Assembly: GCF_032854445.1 (NCBI RefSeq)
Contig: NC_088295.1
Span: 83,994,644-84,058,643 of the forward strand
DNA length: 64,000 nucleotides
Source of the DNA: Liolophura sinensis
Taxonomy: Eukaryota > Mollusca > Polyplacophora > Chitonida > Chitonidae
Direction: 5' to 3'
Part shown: in pieces, positions 28,880 to 39,704 of the stretch
Numbering within the stretch: position 1 is the stretch's first letter
Layout: every line of letters begins with the position of its first letter
Notes under the pieces: generated by a model
Seen by the model: the letters and a program-made list of their open reading frames with translations, nothing else
Told to the model about the DNA's origin: nothing
Database searches by the model: none
Translations under genes and position numbers: made by a program

Positions 28880-29425
28880 TGAGAAAATCTTGCACCAACA
28901 CAGTGGATTATTTCAGGAATATCTGTACATATTTATATCTATATTGTTACCATATATCACATCCATCATTCCGGCTGTATGGCAGATAAAAGGCGGGCTT
29001 GGCCGTACATCCACGACACACCTGTCACTATGCTGACTTATTCTACAATCAATTTACCATTGCCTGCTCTAGAACACACGGCTCTCCTTTCACATATTCC
29101 GCCTTTTTGACAACCCAATGTATAGGAGCTCTTCAAAACTTTTCTATGCATAGACAATGAAGTAATCACAGCTCGATGTACGTAACACATATAGATTGAT
29201 ACAGAGAATAAGGAAACCCAAAGCTGCTGTATGGACCATACTGTTCTGAACTGAAACTAGCTTTCCATAAAGCAAACGTTTTCTTCATTACGCAAGGCAA
29301 AAGTAAGCATTTTCTCATTACTTTTTGATATCTGTAGTGAAACCCAAAACTATAGTGATTTATTTCTCCAAGGGTCAGACGGGCTGTGCTAAGCTATATG
29401 TCATCAGTATGGCGTGTTTATTCAA
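28880..29425 (+). repeat. Block C, copy C1 of the composite repeat
   Basis: Collinear with the reverse complement of 42250-42960. Long identical stretches include CACATCCATCATTCCGGCTG, CCTGTCACTATGCTGACTTA, CACATATTCCGCCTTTTTGA and TCTATGCATAGACAATGAAG. Confidence 0.92.
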
Positions 29426-29811
29426 CCGGCTTCAGATCGGAAGTATCTCTGGAGCCTATATAATCATGTGACACAAAAAAGATTCCCAGAATTTGTAATG
29501 CAAAACTAATGGCAGCAGAGTTTGATGTGGAAATGGTTCTTGTTGGTAATTACTGAACCCCAGTCAGTCAAATATAGTTGCGGTATCATTAAAAAAATAA
29601 AAAAACAGGACTACTTCTCGAATTTTCGCACACTTATGTCTATTGTGTAACCATGACCATATGTGACGTCATCATTGTTTTCGAATAAATCCATTTCCTT
29701 GAAACCTTGACCGTAGCCCACGAAATGTGAAGTTGATGGGAGGAAGAGTTTGGAGAAAACTGGGGAGACATACATCCAGAGATTCATTCCTTTATAGTCA
29801 GTCACGAGGCA

Positions 29812-29989
29812 TCAGTGGCTAACTGATTAGGGTGCCAGCTGAGCACAACGACGATATGAGTTCAAGACCAACTCGAGTTCTTCTCCGGTCGTACGTGGGA
29901 AGCTCTGCCAACAACCTGCGGATGGTCTTGGGTTTTCTCCGCGCTCTGCCCGATTTCCTATAGTTCCCATCATGATAAACAAATAAATA
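29812..29989 (+). mobile_element. SINE-A
   Basis: It has a tRNA-like head with B box ATGAGTTCAAGACC, the body CAACCTGCGGATGGTCTTGG and an AAACAAATAAATAT tail. The CGTATAAGTGAAATATTC segment is deleted. Confidence 0.75.
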
Positions 29990-30002
29990 TAGTTAGATAC
30001 AC

Positions 30003-30192
30003 ATATCTGGAGACCTGGGATCAAACCCGGGTCAGAGACCTTAAATATGGTAGTTGTTGTTGCCTCGCATGGCGCTCAGCACTGAAAAAATAGAGCAAAG
30101 AAAGAGGACTAGTTGAGCCATTTGATCTTCAGCGAGACAGTTCATATGACTGGAAAAAATATGACGTAAAATCCCCAAACATACACACATAC
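30003..30192 (+). mobile_element. SINE-B variant 2, internally deleted
   Basis: B-box region GGGATCAAACCCGGGTC, then CTCGCATGGCGCTCAGCACT and the 3' end ATATGACTGG to AAATCCCCAAACATACAC. It follows directly on the SINE-A at 29812-29989. Confidence 0.65.
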
Positions 30193-30299
30193 TATATTTT
30201 GGCAATAAATGGCATCGATTTACTTGTTGATCATGCAACGTTCTAACATGCTATTTTCCAAGCACCATCCATGCAAGATTAGATTCATATATGTGTCTT

Positions 30300-30650
30300 T
30301 ATGTATGCTTGGGGGTTTACGTCATACTTACCAATTTTTGCAGTCACATGAAGACGAGGAGTCATTAGGTATGTGTACATATAATGTGTCTTCTTGTGGT
30401 AGAGCGAGTCCTTACCGCCAAAGTGCTGCCGCCACTGAAGTATCATGCCGAAGATACCAGACATTACAACTTAATCAGTCACATTATGCTGACATTGAGT
30501 CAACCAGTCCTATTTCCTTGCTTTAATCTCTCACTGATGTGCGCCAAGCCAGGTGGCAACAAGTACCATTTTTGGGGTATTTTTTGTCTTTGGTATGACC
30601 CGACCCGGGTTTGATCCCGACTTTCCGATATCCAGGCGGACGTTGTAAGA
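30300..30650 (-). mobile_element. SINE-B variant 2
   Basis: On the minus strand it runs from a head with GGGATCAAACCCGGGTCGGG through CTTCAGTGGCGGCAGCACTT to the 3' end (plus-strand GCTTGGGGGTTTACGTCATA). It is nearly full length. Confidence 0.75.
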
Positions 30651-31044
30651 GGTTGCCAGAAAACCATGGATAAATGTAATGTTCGGAAAGCGTGGTCAGA
30701 ATATCGGCCATTTGTAACTGCTCACTGATGCGCTAAAGGAAACCCTTGATTCGTGTAGACTCGTGTTACGGTGATGTGTTGTACAGTCGTCCTTGAGTGC
30801 ACTGTTTATGTAAGCCTAGCCCTCAAGGAACATCTGCCGTATGATAAACCACTTGTGACAGAAAGTGTTTCGTGGCGTCCAATAAGTCCTATGTTGAGAT
30901 GTTGCTTGCACCTCGAGTTTATTGGTGCAGACACCTTGGAGATTGATCAGAGGGAGAGGTAAGTTCTGTGTTCGGGAGAAGCCGACAGTAAGATTAACCC
31001 CGGCCCTTGAGGCTGTCATACTGTCGTCGCTGCTCTGGTCTCAC

Positions 31045-31235
31045 TCTCTGCATAAACCAGGATTCTGCTGGTGGACTAAGCATGCCCGAGGCCTGGTCGC
31101 TTGGCATTGTTTTAATGTGACTGTATGTTAAATGTGAGGACAACAGAGCATCTTGAGGAATTCTCAACCAGTGACAATTAACATCAATGCATATTTTTTT
31201 ACCTGATTCTGCTTAACCCATGGTGATATGGGGCG
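31045..31235 (+). repeat. Dispersed repeat E, copy 2, inside A2
   Basis: Second copy of the element at 26660-26875. Here it sits inside the stretch that interrupts block A2 (about 31021-31397). Confidence 0.65.
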
Positions 31236-31491
31236 TGTAAATTGCTACTATTTATGCATTTACATAAACAGTTAGAATAAAACCCTGACCGAGGTAAATT
31301 GACAAGAGACCGTATTTCACCGGTTACGTGTGACCATTTGACGCCGTCGTCGCTGCTCTGGTCTTACTCTCTATGCTTTACATCTGTAATTATATACTTA
31401 CCCAACCCGTCGGGGACATCACGCTCCAGCACACCCAAAATCAAGGGCAATGTTTCCGTATAATGTACTATATTCAAGGCCATTTGTTTGA

Positions 31492-31674
31492 TTTTTTTAT
31501 TTGATTGGTATTTTAGGACGTACTCAAGAATATTTCACTTATTTTGATGGTCTTCTCAAGTACGGCTGCAGAGGAAACCAGCATGAGGTAGACTTGAACT
31601 GACATTGACCGCGAGAAACTTCTGGGTCATTGTGCCGTGCAGGCAAGTAGCCATCTCGGCCACGGAAGTCCACA
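31492..31674 (-). mobile_element. SINE-A with target-site duplication, inside A2
   Basis: It begins TTTTTTTATTTGATTGGTAT with the ACGTACTCAAGAATATTTCA body. It is flanked by GCCATTTGTTTGA (31479-31491) and GCCATTTGTGTGA (31675-31687), 13 bases with one change. Confidence 0.9.
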
Positions 31675-31860
31675 GCCATTTGTGTGAGGCTGAGGGTTAC
31701 TTAGTCCTGCTAGTGAAACAACCAGCTAGTGAAAGAAACTAATGGCAGGTTGAACAGTAATGTTATACTGCACTGGAAATAATTGAGAAAGATAACGACC
31801 TGTGGGCAGTCTAACATTATATATAGCTATCAACAGTTTATGTCACGACACGTGTTCTTT

Positions 31861-33914
31861 GTCAGGGTCAATCATATACACAACCCATATACACAGCTAC
31901 GTAAACGGCCAATTATGTGATGTGTTTTGAAGAGCCTTGTTATCGACGTCTTTCCTGGGCTTATGGTCATCAAGCAACTTAAGACTTATAAACTTATAAA
32001 CATAACAGAGCAAAACATTGTATCTGTAGCTAAGTTTGAATTTTGGACATGTCATAACATACTTGACAAATATGTCCCCTGATTCACATTACCTGATAGC
32101 ACCAGCACTTCATATTGAATCTAGATCCCCACAGCATGGCGCATCTCTTGGTGTTTCATCCCATATGGTTACACGGTGCTTATCTATTCTGCGATGTAGA
32201 ATACATGGTATGGAATTAACGCTGGAAAGTCTACTGGTGTATACATACATACATACATAAAAAACTATGGCTTTTTGTCGCCAGTCCTGGCGTTCAATTT
32301 AAACTTTTCCGAACTGCCAACGAAATGGTAAGATATTCTCTTAGGCTACTCCTCAAATACTGAAAACAAAAAATGATGATGAATTACAACGTGACTTTTT
32401 ATCAACAATAATAGAACGGAATACTCTTTTATGGTCAAGATTACAGAGTCTAACCCTAGCTTATCTTTCAGTCACGAATGGCAAAGAATTGGTTTCTCAG
32501 TTGTTAATATCGGAGTTTAGGCAGCGCAGTGATTTGTCCTGAAGTTTATTAACGTGTTTGCGAGAGTGTCTCGTAAAAGCGATATGCTCCAGTAACTGTT
32601 TGATATCCCGGTACATAGCGGACGCTCCACAAGAAAACCAGGGCTATTTTGACAAATAGGCGGCGCCAGTTTGTTCTCAAAAATATTTCGGATAATAACG
32701 CTCAGTTGTTTAGCACTAGGTTTATAGACAATAATAATAAATGGAGGTAAATAAGAATCTATACATCACGGAATGGTCACGGGGCATTACACAGTGCACG
32801 CTTGTTTCCCGGGTTTTGTTGCGTGTTGTCTTGTTGACATTGTATCGGACTCCCTGGCTCCATCCGGATATGATCATTCTTGGTGGTTACACACCGAAAC
32901 TACACGGTAAATATCCCGGTGGGGTTAATCTAGATATACAAGCACAGCAACAATACCACCCAGGCACTATTTATATGTAGATACTTATAGGTCACTGAAA
33001 TATAACGCAGCTGGTGCAATATTTACTTATTTAAAAGGAAACTTATGACTAGGCCAACGTGTTACCTGCTTTAGTGCTTTGTGGTCTACCCGTGCGTGAC
33101 ATGTTATTATATACCTTGTATTGTATACGAAAAACGTGGTAAGGGAAAACAAGACTAACCCCCTGCTACTTCACTGACAATGTTGTCGGTTAATCCTAAT
33201 TGTGCGGTAAACACTAAAATACTCGGCATGTCCAGGTATGAAATCACCCTCAAGAAAAACAAATTAGTGAAAGGAAAAGACGAAATGATAAAATAGAAAG
33301 TTCTACCTGGCAAACTCACATATATAATTATGTTTTGATTGCATCTATGGCCTCTATTAGACTCACATCTCAAAGGTTTTACATTCATGCATGATATTTG
33401 GGAATTGTAATGTCAACAAACTAAGAAGAATATAATGCGATTATCTACAGCACGTTAAATTACTTATATCTTATTGGTTCATGTTTAATCAACACTGGTA
33501 CTTGATGTTACATGGTGTACTCCATGTACGCCAAGTACGGTGTAAACGTCTGAGACAAAGATGTGGTCACGTAACAACATACGCTATGTATGGTGGCTGC
33601 TACGGTAGGCTTTGGTCTATATATACTAATGTGCATCATTTACTTACAGATTCTAGAAAAGTGGCGAAGTTTCAGTCCGTTGTTTGAATTAATGTTAATG
33701 CCATTTTTGTTTTGTGGCCTCGGATAAACCATATTAATTAAATGAGGCCCAAATGACTTTTTCAAACCTTAATTGGCAGTATAGTTTTAACGGTATATCT
33801 AGACAATTTCTCAATATGCAGAGGAAACCGAAGAGAAAATTCATGTAACCTAACAAATGAGCTGATGTAAAGCTAAAGTTGGAATCGAACATGAGATCTT
33901 TGTTTCATGATTAG
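31861..33914. other. Centre of the inverted structure, nothing recognised
   Basis: AT-rich sequence between A2 and the minus-strand arm. It has a short (CATA)n run at about 32244 and no supported gene. I could not align it with A, B, C or M. Confidence 0.45.
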
Positions 33915-34155
33915 TATATATGTAACTTGGGGCTTAACGTCGTACTTTTTTTTGGTGACATATGACGATGATCGAGGAGTTATTGGATGTGTGTACATAT
34001 ATTGTGTCTTCCTGTGGCAGGACGAGCCTATGCAGTTAAAGTGCGGCCGCCACTGAAGTATCATGCCGAGGACACCAGATATGAATCCCCAGCCAGTCTT
34101 ATACTGACAATGGGCCAACCAACCCTGTTTCCTTCCTCTTGCATCTCAGAAAAAA
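33915..34155 (-). mobile_element. SINE-B variant 2, truncated
   Basis: GGGGCTTAACGTCGTACTTT at the left and CCACTGAAGTATCATGCCGA inside match 30300-30650. The tRNA-like head is missing. Confidence 0.7.
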
Positions 34156-34612
34156 AACCCACACTTTTATTTCATTTCTTTTAAAATGATATCTAAATTC
34201 GATGTATATTAGGACTTCAAGCAGATTCTATCAGCCATCAGGGCTTTGTATCCAAACTGACAGTGACACTTTCCTATCAGCGGACATCTCGCGGCAAGCT
34301 TTTGTGGGAGCGCCCTCCTGGAAAAGGCACCACCGGTGATAGATCAATGGATTTAACTTTCTTACGGCTTCACTGATCTGTGACGACTGGAGCACATTTT
34401 AGGAAACTCTGAGCTTGTCCGGATGATCTTATCTATTCTAGTTACATTTAGTTTTGACGATAATTAATCCACATCCAACTTAATGGAAAGTACACTGCTT
34501 AATCACTTGTCCAGTAATAGACATGGATTCAGTACGGCCTTATCTTCCCCAGTAAATTGATGTATCTGGAGAGGGTCAGTGCCCTGCTTCCAGTGTCATG
34601 TACTGTCCACAC
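34156..34612. other. Unassigned sequence before M3
   Basis: No repeat or gene recognised until the degenerate M-like copies just before the SINE (TACTGTCCACACTATCATGT). Confidence 0.4.
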
Positions 34613-34622
34613 TATCATGTTT

Positions 34623-34889
34623 TAGGGGCCTCTGTGGCTCAGTTGGTTAGCGCGCTAGCGCAGCGTAATGACCCAGGAGCCTCTCACCAATGCGGTCGCT
34701 GTGAGTTAGCGACATGCTAGCTTCCTCTCCGGCCGTATGTGGGAAGGTCTTCCAGCAGCCTGCGGATGGTCGTGGGTTTCCCCCGGGCTGTATCCGGTTT
34801 CCTCCCACCATAATGCTGGCCGCCGTCGTATAAGTGAAATATTCTTGAGTACGGCGTAAAACACCAATCAAATCAAATAAATAAATAAA
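34623..34889 (+). mobile_element. SINE-A, full length, with target-site duplication
   Basis: Reference copy of the family, 267 bases. A box GTGGCTCAGTTGGTTAGCG, B-box region GGTCGCTGTGAGTTAGCG (damaged), body CAGCCTGCGGATGGTCGTGG, 3' region CGTATAAGTGAAATATTCTT, tail AAATAAATAAATAAA. It is flanked by perfect TATCATGTTT at 34613-34622 and 34890-34899, a motif from the surrounding minisatellite. The tRNA head indicates pol III transcription and reliance on a partner LINE. Confidence 0.95.
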
Positions 34890-34899
34890 TATCATGTTT

Positions 34900-35489
34900 G
34901 AAGAGGAGTCACTGTCCACTCTACATTGTTTGCGGAGGAATTATACTGTCTTCCGTATCATGTTTGTGGAGTTACTGTCCTCCGTATCATGTTTGTGGAG
35001 GAGTTACTGTCCTCCGTATCATGTTTGTGGAGGAATTACTGTCCTCCGTATCATGTTTGTGGAGGAATTACTGTCCTCCGTATCATGTTTGTGGAGGAGT
35101 TACTGTCCTCCGTATCATGTTTGTGGAGGAGTTACTGTCCTCCGTATCATGTTTGTGGAGGAGTTACTGTCCTCCGTATCATGATTGTGGAGGAGTTACT
35201 GTCCTCCGTATCATGTTTGTGGAGGAGTTACTGTCCTCCGTATCATGTTTGTGGAGGAGTTACTGTCCTCCGTATCATGTATGTGGAGGAATTACTGTCC
35301 TCCGTATCATGTTTGTGGAGGAGTTACTGTCCTCCGTATCATGTTTGTGGAGGAGTTACTGTCCTCCGTATCATGTTTGTGGAGGAGTTACTGTCCTCCG
35401 TATCATGTTTGTGGAGGAGTTACTGTCCTCCGTATCATGTTTGTGGAGGAGTTACTGTCCTCCGTATCATGTTTGTGGAGGAATTAAAC
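34900..35489 (-). repeat. Minisatellite M3, 32-bp unit, about 18 copies
   Basis: Plus-strand unit: GTGGAGGAGTTACTGTCCTC, then CGTATCATGTTT. Copies are almost identical. Its reverse complement is the M1 unit minus one base (CTCC-ACAAACATGATACGGAGGACAGTA). All three plus frames are stop-free through the array; these are periodicity artefacts. Confidence 0.96.
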
Positions 35490-35619
35490 TGTCCTTGGTT
35501 AAACGCAAAGCTGTTATCACGTAAGATATGACAAACAACATAAAATACAAGTACACATCTAGTTGGATTCAATGTGAAGTTGCGTTCTGTGAAGATGTAA
35601 TGTAAGGCAGCATCGTAAC

Positions 35620-36515
35620 CCAAACTGGAGAGGATTAAAGAAATCTTGAAGATCTGAGCTACAGAAATTCTCAAGGCTGTGAGTTTGTATATTACAGGGT
35701 ATTACTTTTTTAAGCAATTTTTTTTTTATGAAAGGCAAGTCTATGGACAAAAATCTGCCCCAGTGTTAAGAGTAGAGTAACCCGTACAGATCAGCGCCCC
35801 TTTTTGCGTCACACAGAAATGAAATAACGTGATATGCTTTATGTTTGTGGTGTAATCTGTGGTTTGCATTGCTCTGCCATAACAGTGAATGGCTAAGATA
35901 AGGTGTTGTCCCAGCTGGATGCTTTGTGACCTTTTGACCGTGTTATTGGTCCATGTAGCTTAAAATGTGGACATATTTCGTAACGGCTGTATGATATTAT
36001 TGTTGTGTATGTCTCAGTTGTGATATTGACATTTTATTAACCACACACTGGGCTTCTGTCATGCGCTGATAACTTGGTGGATAGAGTATGTAATGGGGTA
36101 TCAGCAAAGGTGTAATGTCCTCTGGGCAAAGCCGTTTGATTATTGCCGAGCATAGGCTGGACTGTGAAAAAATGGCAGATATTGTGCAATGCTGATTACT
36201 CTGCGCGAGTAACGAAAATCAAATACAAGGGCAATAAATGTTCTCAATGAATAAACCATTTTGATGGTGCTTTCCGCCTGTTTATTGTTGATATGATTGG
36301 AACAAGGGAATTTTAATTGAAGTCACAGCTTGCAAAAGTGTCAGTTTTTTTGCACAATTAAGATAAACTTTTATGTGCGACAAGGTGGTTTTGGAGAAAT
36401 AAATGTTATAAAGAATCTCTACACATGATCAGCTAAATTGTTCCGCTAATGGAATCCTATTACACCAGTTCTTACACCAGTAATCAGCCTGAATGCAGTA
36501 AAAATCTCATTTCAC
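35620..36515 (-). repeat. Block B, copy B3 (inverted)
   Basis: Reverse complement of B1 (25690-26600), for example TGTGACCTTTTGACCGTGTT and TATTTCGTAACGGCTGTATG. It directly follows M3, just as B1 precedes M1 on the other strand. Confidence 0.9.
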
Positions 36516-36561
36516 GGATAAAAGTTTACCATTTCTAGACCATGTACAAAAAAGGTTACCG

Positions 36562-37026
36562 AAGTGCCATCGTTCCCAATGGAACTCAGAGAACCATCGT
36601 TGAACCCAGAGAGCTATCGTTCCTTGTGTAGCCAAGAAAGTAATCGTTCCTTTAGAGCCCGAGAGAAATACTGTTTTGAAGGCAGCGCACAGACCTGCCG
36701 CTCCTAGGGAACTAGTGTTTCAAGTGCAGCCCAGATAACCATCTTCACTCGGGTAGCCCAGATAACCATCGTCACTAGGGCAGCTCAGATAACCATCGTC
36801 ACTGCGGTGCAGCGCAGATAACCATCGTCACTACGGTGCAATGCAGATAACCATCGTCACTGCGATACAGCGCAGATAACCATCGTCACTACGGTGCAGC
36901 GCAGATAACCATCGTCACTGCGGCGCAGCGCAGATAACCATCGTCACTACCGTGCAGCGCAGATAACCATCGTCATTAGTGCAGCCCAGATAACCATCGT
37001 CATTAGTACAGATCAGATAGCCATCG
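36562..37026. repeat. 29-bp minisatellite N, left part
   Basis: Unit GCAGCGCAGATAACCATCGT, then CACTACGGT. AACCATCG recurs at 36791, 36820 and 36849, giving period 29. The first copies (from CCATCGTTCCCAATGG) are diverged and the middle ones nearly identical. The array is split by the LTR at 37027. Confidence 0.94.
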
Positions 37027-37795
37027 TGTTACGACCCAAACTGTCTGTATTATAAAGAGATGGCTTGTTCGAAATACACAACAGTTTAGCCGCACAAAAA
37101 AGTAACCAAAACCAGCAGATTTTATTTTACAACAATTTATTAGCTTAACAAGAACAGATAATAAGACTTATACAAATACTAAAGTACTTAAGTTTAACAA
37201 GAAAGGATAGCAGTATCTATACAAATACTAAAGTACTTACGGTGTCAAGTCCAAACGGACGCATATATTCCACAATATATATACCACACAGGCATAAATG
37301 CTCAGAGGCAAATTCACAAGAGGGAAAATCCACAGTATAACTGAGTGTATGACGAAATATACACACAATTCCACAGACAGGGTCCGTGTACTAATAGGCA
37401 CTGTGTATACAAGAGCACAAATTAAGCATACAAGTTCAGACTGAACAAGTGCTCGTTGGAGATAGGATATAAAAAAGCCAGAGGCTATAGAGACACCAAA
37501 ATTCAGCACAAATGGCCTACTAAAGTAATACACAGCAAAAGCACCAAAGCTCTCAATAATTCTCCTTTCTCCGTTCTCTGTTCTCTCCGTTTGACCTGCT
37601 TTCATAGGTCTTATATAGCCTGGTCGAATTGTCTAGAATAAGAAAATTCCTGAACACTTAATGTAAACAAACAGGCACCGAACTTAGCGTATTCTGGAAC
37701 ATTGTAAGGTAGAGGCAGACAGCACTCCCTGAACTTAGCATATGTAAACAGTGGCAAGCTATATTTAGAAACTGACGGCAGTCGTGCACATAACA
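37027..37795 (-). mobile_element. Solo LTR of a retrotransposon (Ty3-type likely)
   Basis: 769 bases with LTR-type ends: plus strand TGTTACGACC at the left and TATAACA-like ACATAACA at the right, so TGTTA pairs with TAACA. A 4-base direct repeat ATCG flanks it (37023-37026, 37796-37799). On the minus strand a TATA box GCTATATAAGACC (about 37608-37620) is followed about 480 bases later by AATAAA (37136-37141 and 37121-37126), the order expected for an LTR promoter and polyadenylation site. No internal gag or pol region is present, so it is probably a recombination remnant. Its frames (for example 37237-37605) are not credible genes. Confidence 0.85.
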
Positions 37796-37965
37796 ATCGT
37801 CATTACGGTGCAGCCCAGATAATCATCGTCATTACAGTACAGCCCAGAAAACCATCGTCACTAATGCAGCTCAGATAACCATCGTCACTAGTGCAGCTCA
37901 GATAACCATCGTCCCTAGTGCAGTTCAGATAACCATCTTTCCTTTTGCTACCCAGACAACCTTAG
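37796..37965. repeat. 29-bp minisatellite N, right part
   Basis: It continues the array exactly where the LTR interrupts it: removing the LTR and one ATCG restores CCATCGTCATTACGGTGCAG. It fades out after GATAACCATCTTTCC. Confidence 0.93.
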
Positions 37966-38561
37966 TTCCTCGCACAGCATAGAGCGTCCGGAATTTATTT
38001 TTTTCTGGAGGAAATACCGAGATCCTAGGCGGGACCTGACTTATTGTCAGCAAAAAAGTGGGCCATTATTTGATCCTTGAACAAGGCTGAACAGATTTTC
38101 TAACGTGCAGGAACGGCGTAACGTTATATAATTTGTGGTGGGGGATTGAAGCAGAGAAGCCACTAACGCCCAGTAGGCGAGTATCCATGGTCCGCTATTT
38201 CAACTCAGAGAACGACCATCGTTTCTAGCAGAGTATATTACCGGTGTTCTTTCAGTTGTTTCATTGACGCGGAAAGCCAGTCTTCTTTCTGCTAACTAGA
38301 AAAATATCGTTCGTAGAAACCCATTTTCTTTTGTCATTAAAAGCGATTTAAAGCGATTTTCTTGGAGTGTGAGAGTGTTAAAAAGTAATGGCGAAGTTAT
38401 GTAATTGTTAATTGATTTATTAGTCATTTGTATGCCCTTGGGAGAAGATATGACTGTTTAAGGTTGTAAGATTTGGGCATTTGGTCATTAGTATCCGAAG
38501 TATATGTTTGGATACCAGAGTCACTGTTGTCCCGGTTCCATTGCTTAATTCACATTAAAAT
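37966..38561. other. Linker within the minus-strand arm, nothing recognised
   Basis: No gene or repeat family recognised up to the SINE at 38562. Confidence 0.4.
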
Positions 38562-38710
38562 TTATTTATTTATTTGATTGGTGTTTTACGCCGTACTCAA
38601 GAATATTTCACTTATACCAGGGCGGCCAGAATTATGGTGGGAGGAAACCGGACAGAGCCCAGGGGAAACCCACGACAATCCGCAGGTTGCTGACAGGCCT
38701 TTCCATTTAC
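38562..38710 (-). mobile_element. SINE-A, 5'-truncated, with target-site duplication
   Basis: It begins TTATTTATTTATTTGATTGG and ends in the GCAGGTTGCTGACAGGCCTT body. It is flanked by perfect CACATTAAAAT at 38551-38561 and 38711-38721. Confidence 0.94.
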
Positions 38711-38721
38711 CACATTAAAAT

Positions 38722-39704
38722 ACTACATCCACAAACAGCTTGCACTCTATCAGGACCAAACGCTAGGTCATTCGTGCAGATAGCCTGGGTTTACACACAA
38801 ATGTATATTAAGTGTATATAGCGACACTGGTTTGGTTGGTTTTTTCAACCAATTAGATTATAAGTTGCTTGATGTATAGCTTGATGTATCTTCATTTGAT
38901 CAAGCCTATAGTAGTATCAACGTTTCTGACAGGAAGATGTTTATAACAGACAACATGCACAGTTACATCCCTCTTCAATCCATCGTTAGCAAAGGCACTA
39001 CTACATGTATAGGTACACTGTTAGAACTTCTAGCAAACGGTCAGCGATTATTGTGTATGTCTTACACATCTTGTGTAAATGTTTACGTTTCACAGAAAAC
39101 ATTCGACATTTATACAATGAATTATGCTAGTCTTACTTGAAATAGTAATCTTTTACATCGCAGTAGTAACAGTCAGTAAACATGTGCATGTTCAGGTACG
39201 GGTATACCCACTCACTATGCACCCAAGTAGCTGAACGCTTACACCCATGTACATTTAAGACGCCTATGTTTTTTAAACTACGTACATTAAATCACTACTT
39301 TGCTAAAGAAAACTTGTAGGCCTACTGCAGCATGTGTGAACGAGGAATGTGTGAATTTAACCTGCGTCGTTTTGAGTATATATGTCAGTAAAGGTTTACT
39401 CTTGATCGGCGGATAAATGTTAACCTTTACATTACAAAAGTAAACGTTACTTTTACGTGAAGTGAAGTCGCATGCAATTCAGCTGAACCAGTTTTCAGTG
39501 AATATTTACGGGTAAATTCTAGAAGGGCACAATACCGTAGCCATGGGTTCTTTGGAACTAAAATCTTGGCCCCTAATGTCGCTCACGAATGCTGGGGTGG
39601 CTGCGATGTTAGGCCAGGACATTTGCCAGGTAGCTGGATAGTTGGAATGGTTTTCTTTGGGATCAATTTCCGTTACCAGCAAATAAACCGTCTGCATATA
39701 TATA
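38722..39704. other. Linker within the minus-strand arm, nothing recognised
   Basis: AT-rich, with several CATGTA runs. The open frame 38937-39140 has no family resemblance. Confidence 0.4.

Larger units (their letters stand above)
30684..31860 (+). repeat. Block A, copy A2, with nested insertions
   Basis: It matches A1 and A3 from GGTCAGAATATCGGCCATTT to GAGGCTGTCATACTG (31020). It then resumes at ACCCAACCCGTCGGGGACAT (31398) after a foreign stretch of about 375 bases. A SINE is inserted at 31492. The last part (GAAATAATTGAGAAAGATAA) again matches A1 and A3. The coding-like stretch, KEHLPYDKPLVTES then CCLHLEFIGADTLEIDQ, is intact and open here. Confidence 0.85.

Noticed and set aside
34894-35531. 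CRISPR-like array (regular 32-bp period)
   Set aside because: There is no repeat-spacer alternation: the whole unit repeats, and the setting is an animal genome.
37237-37605. 122-codon minus frame
   Set aside because: Lies inside the solo LTR between its TATA box and polyadenylation signals; LTRs do not usually code, and no family is recognised.
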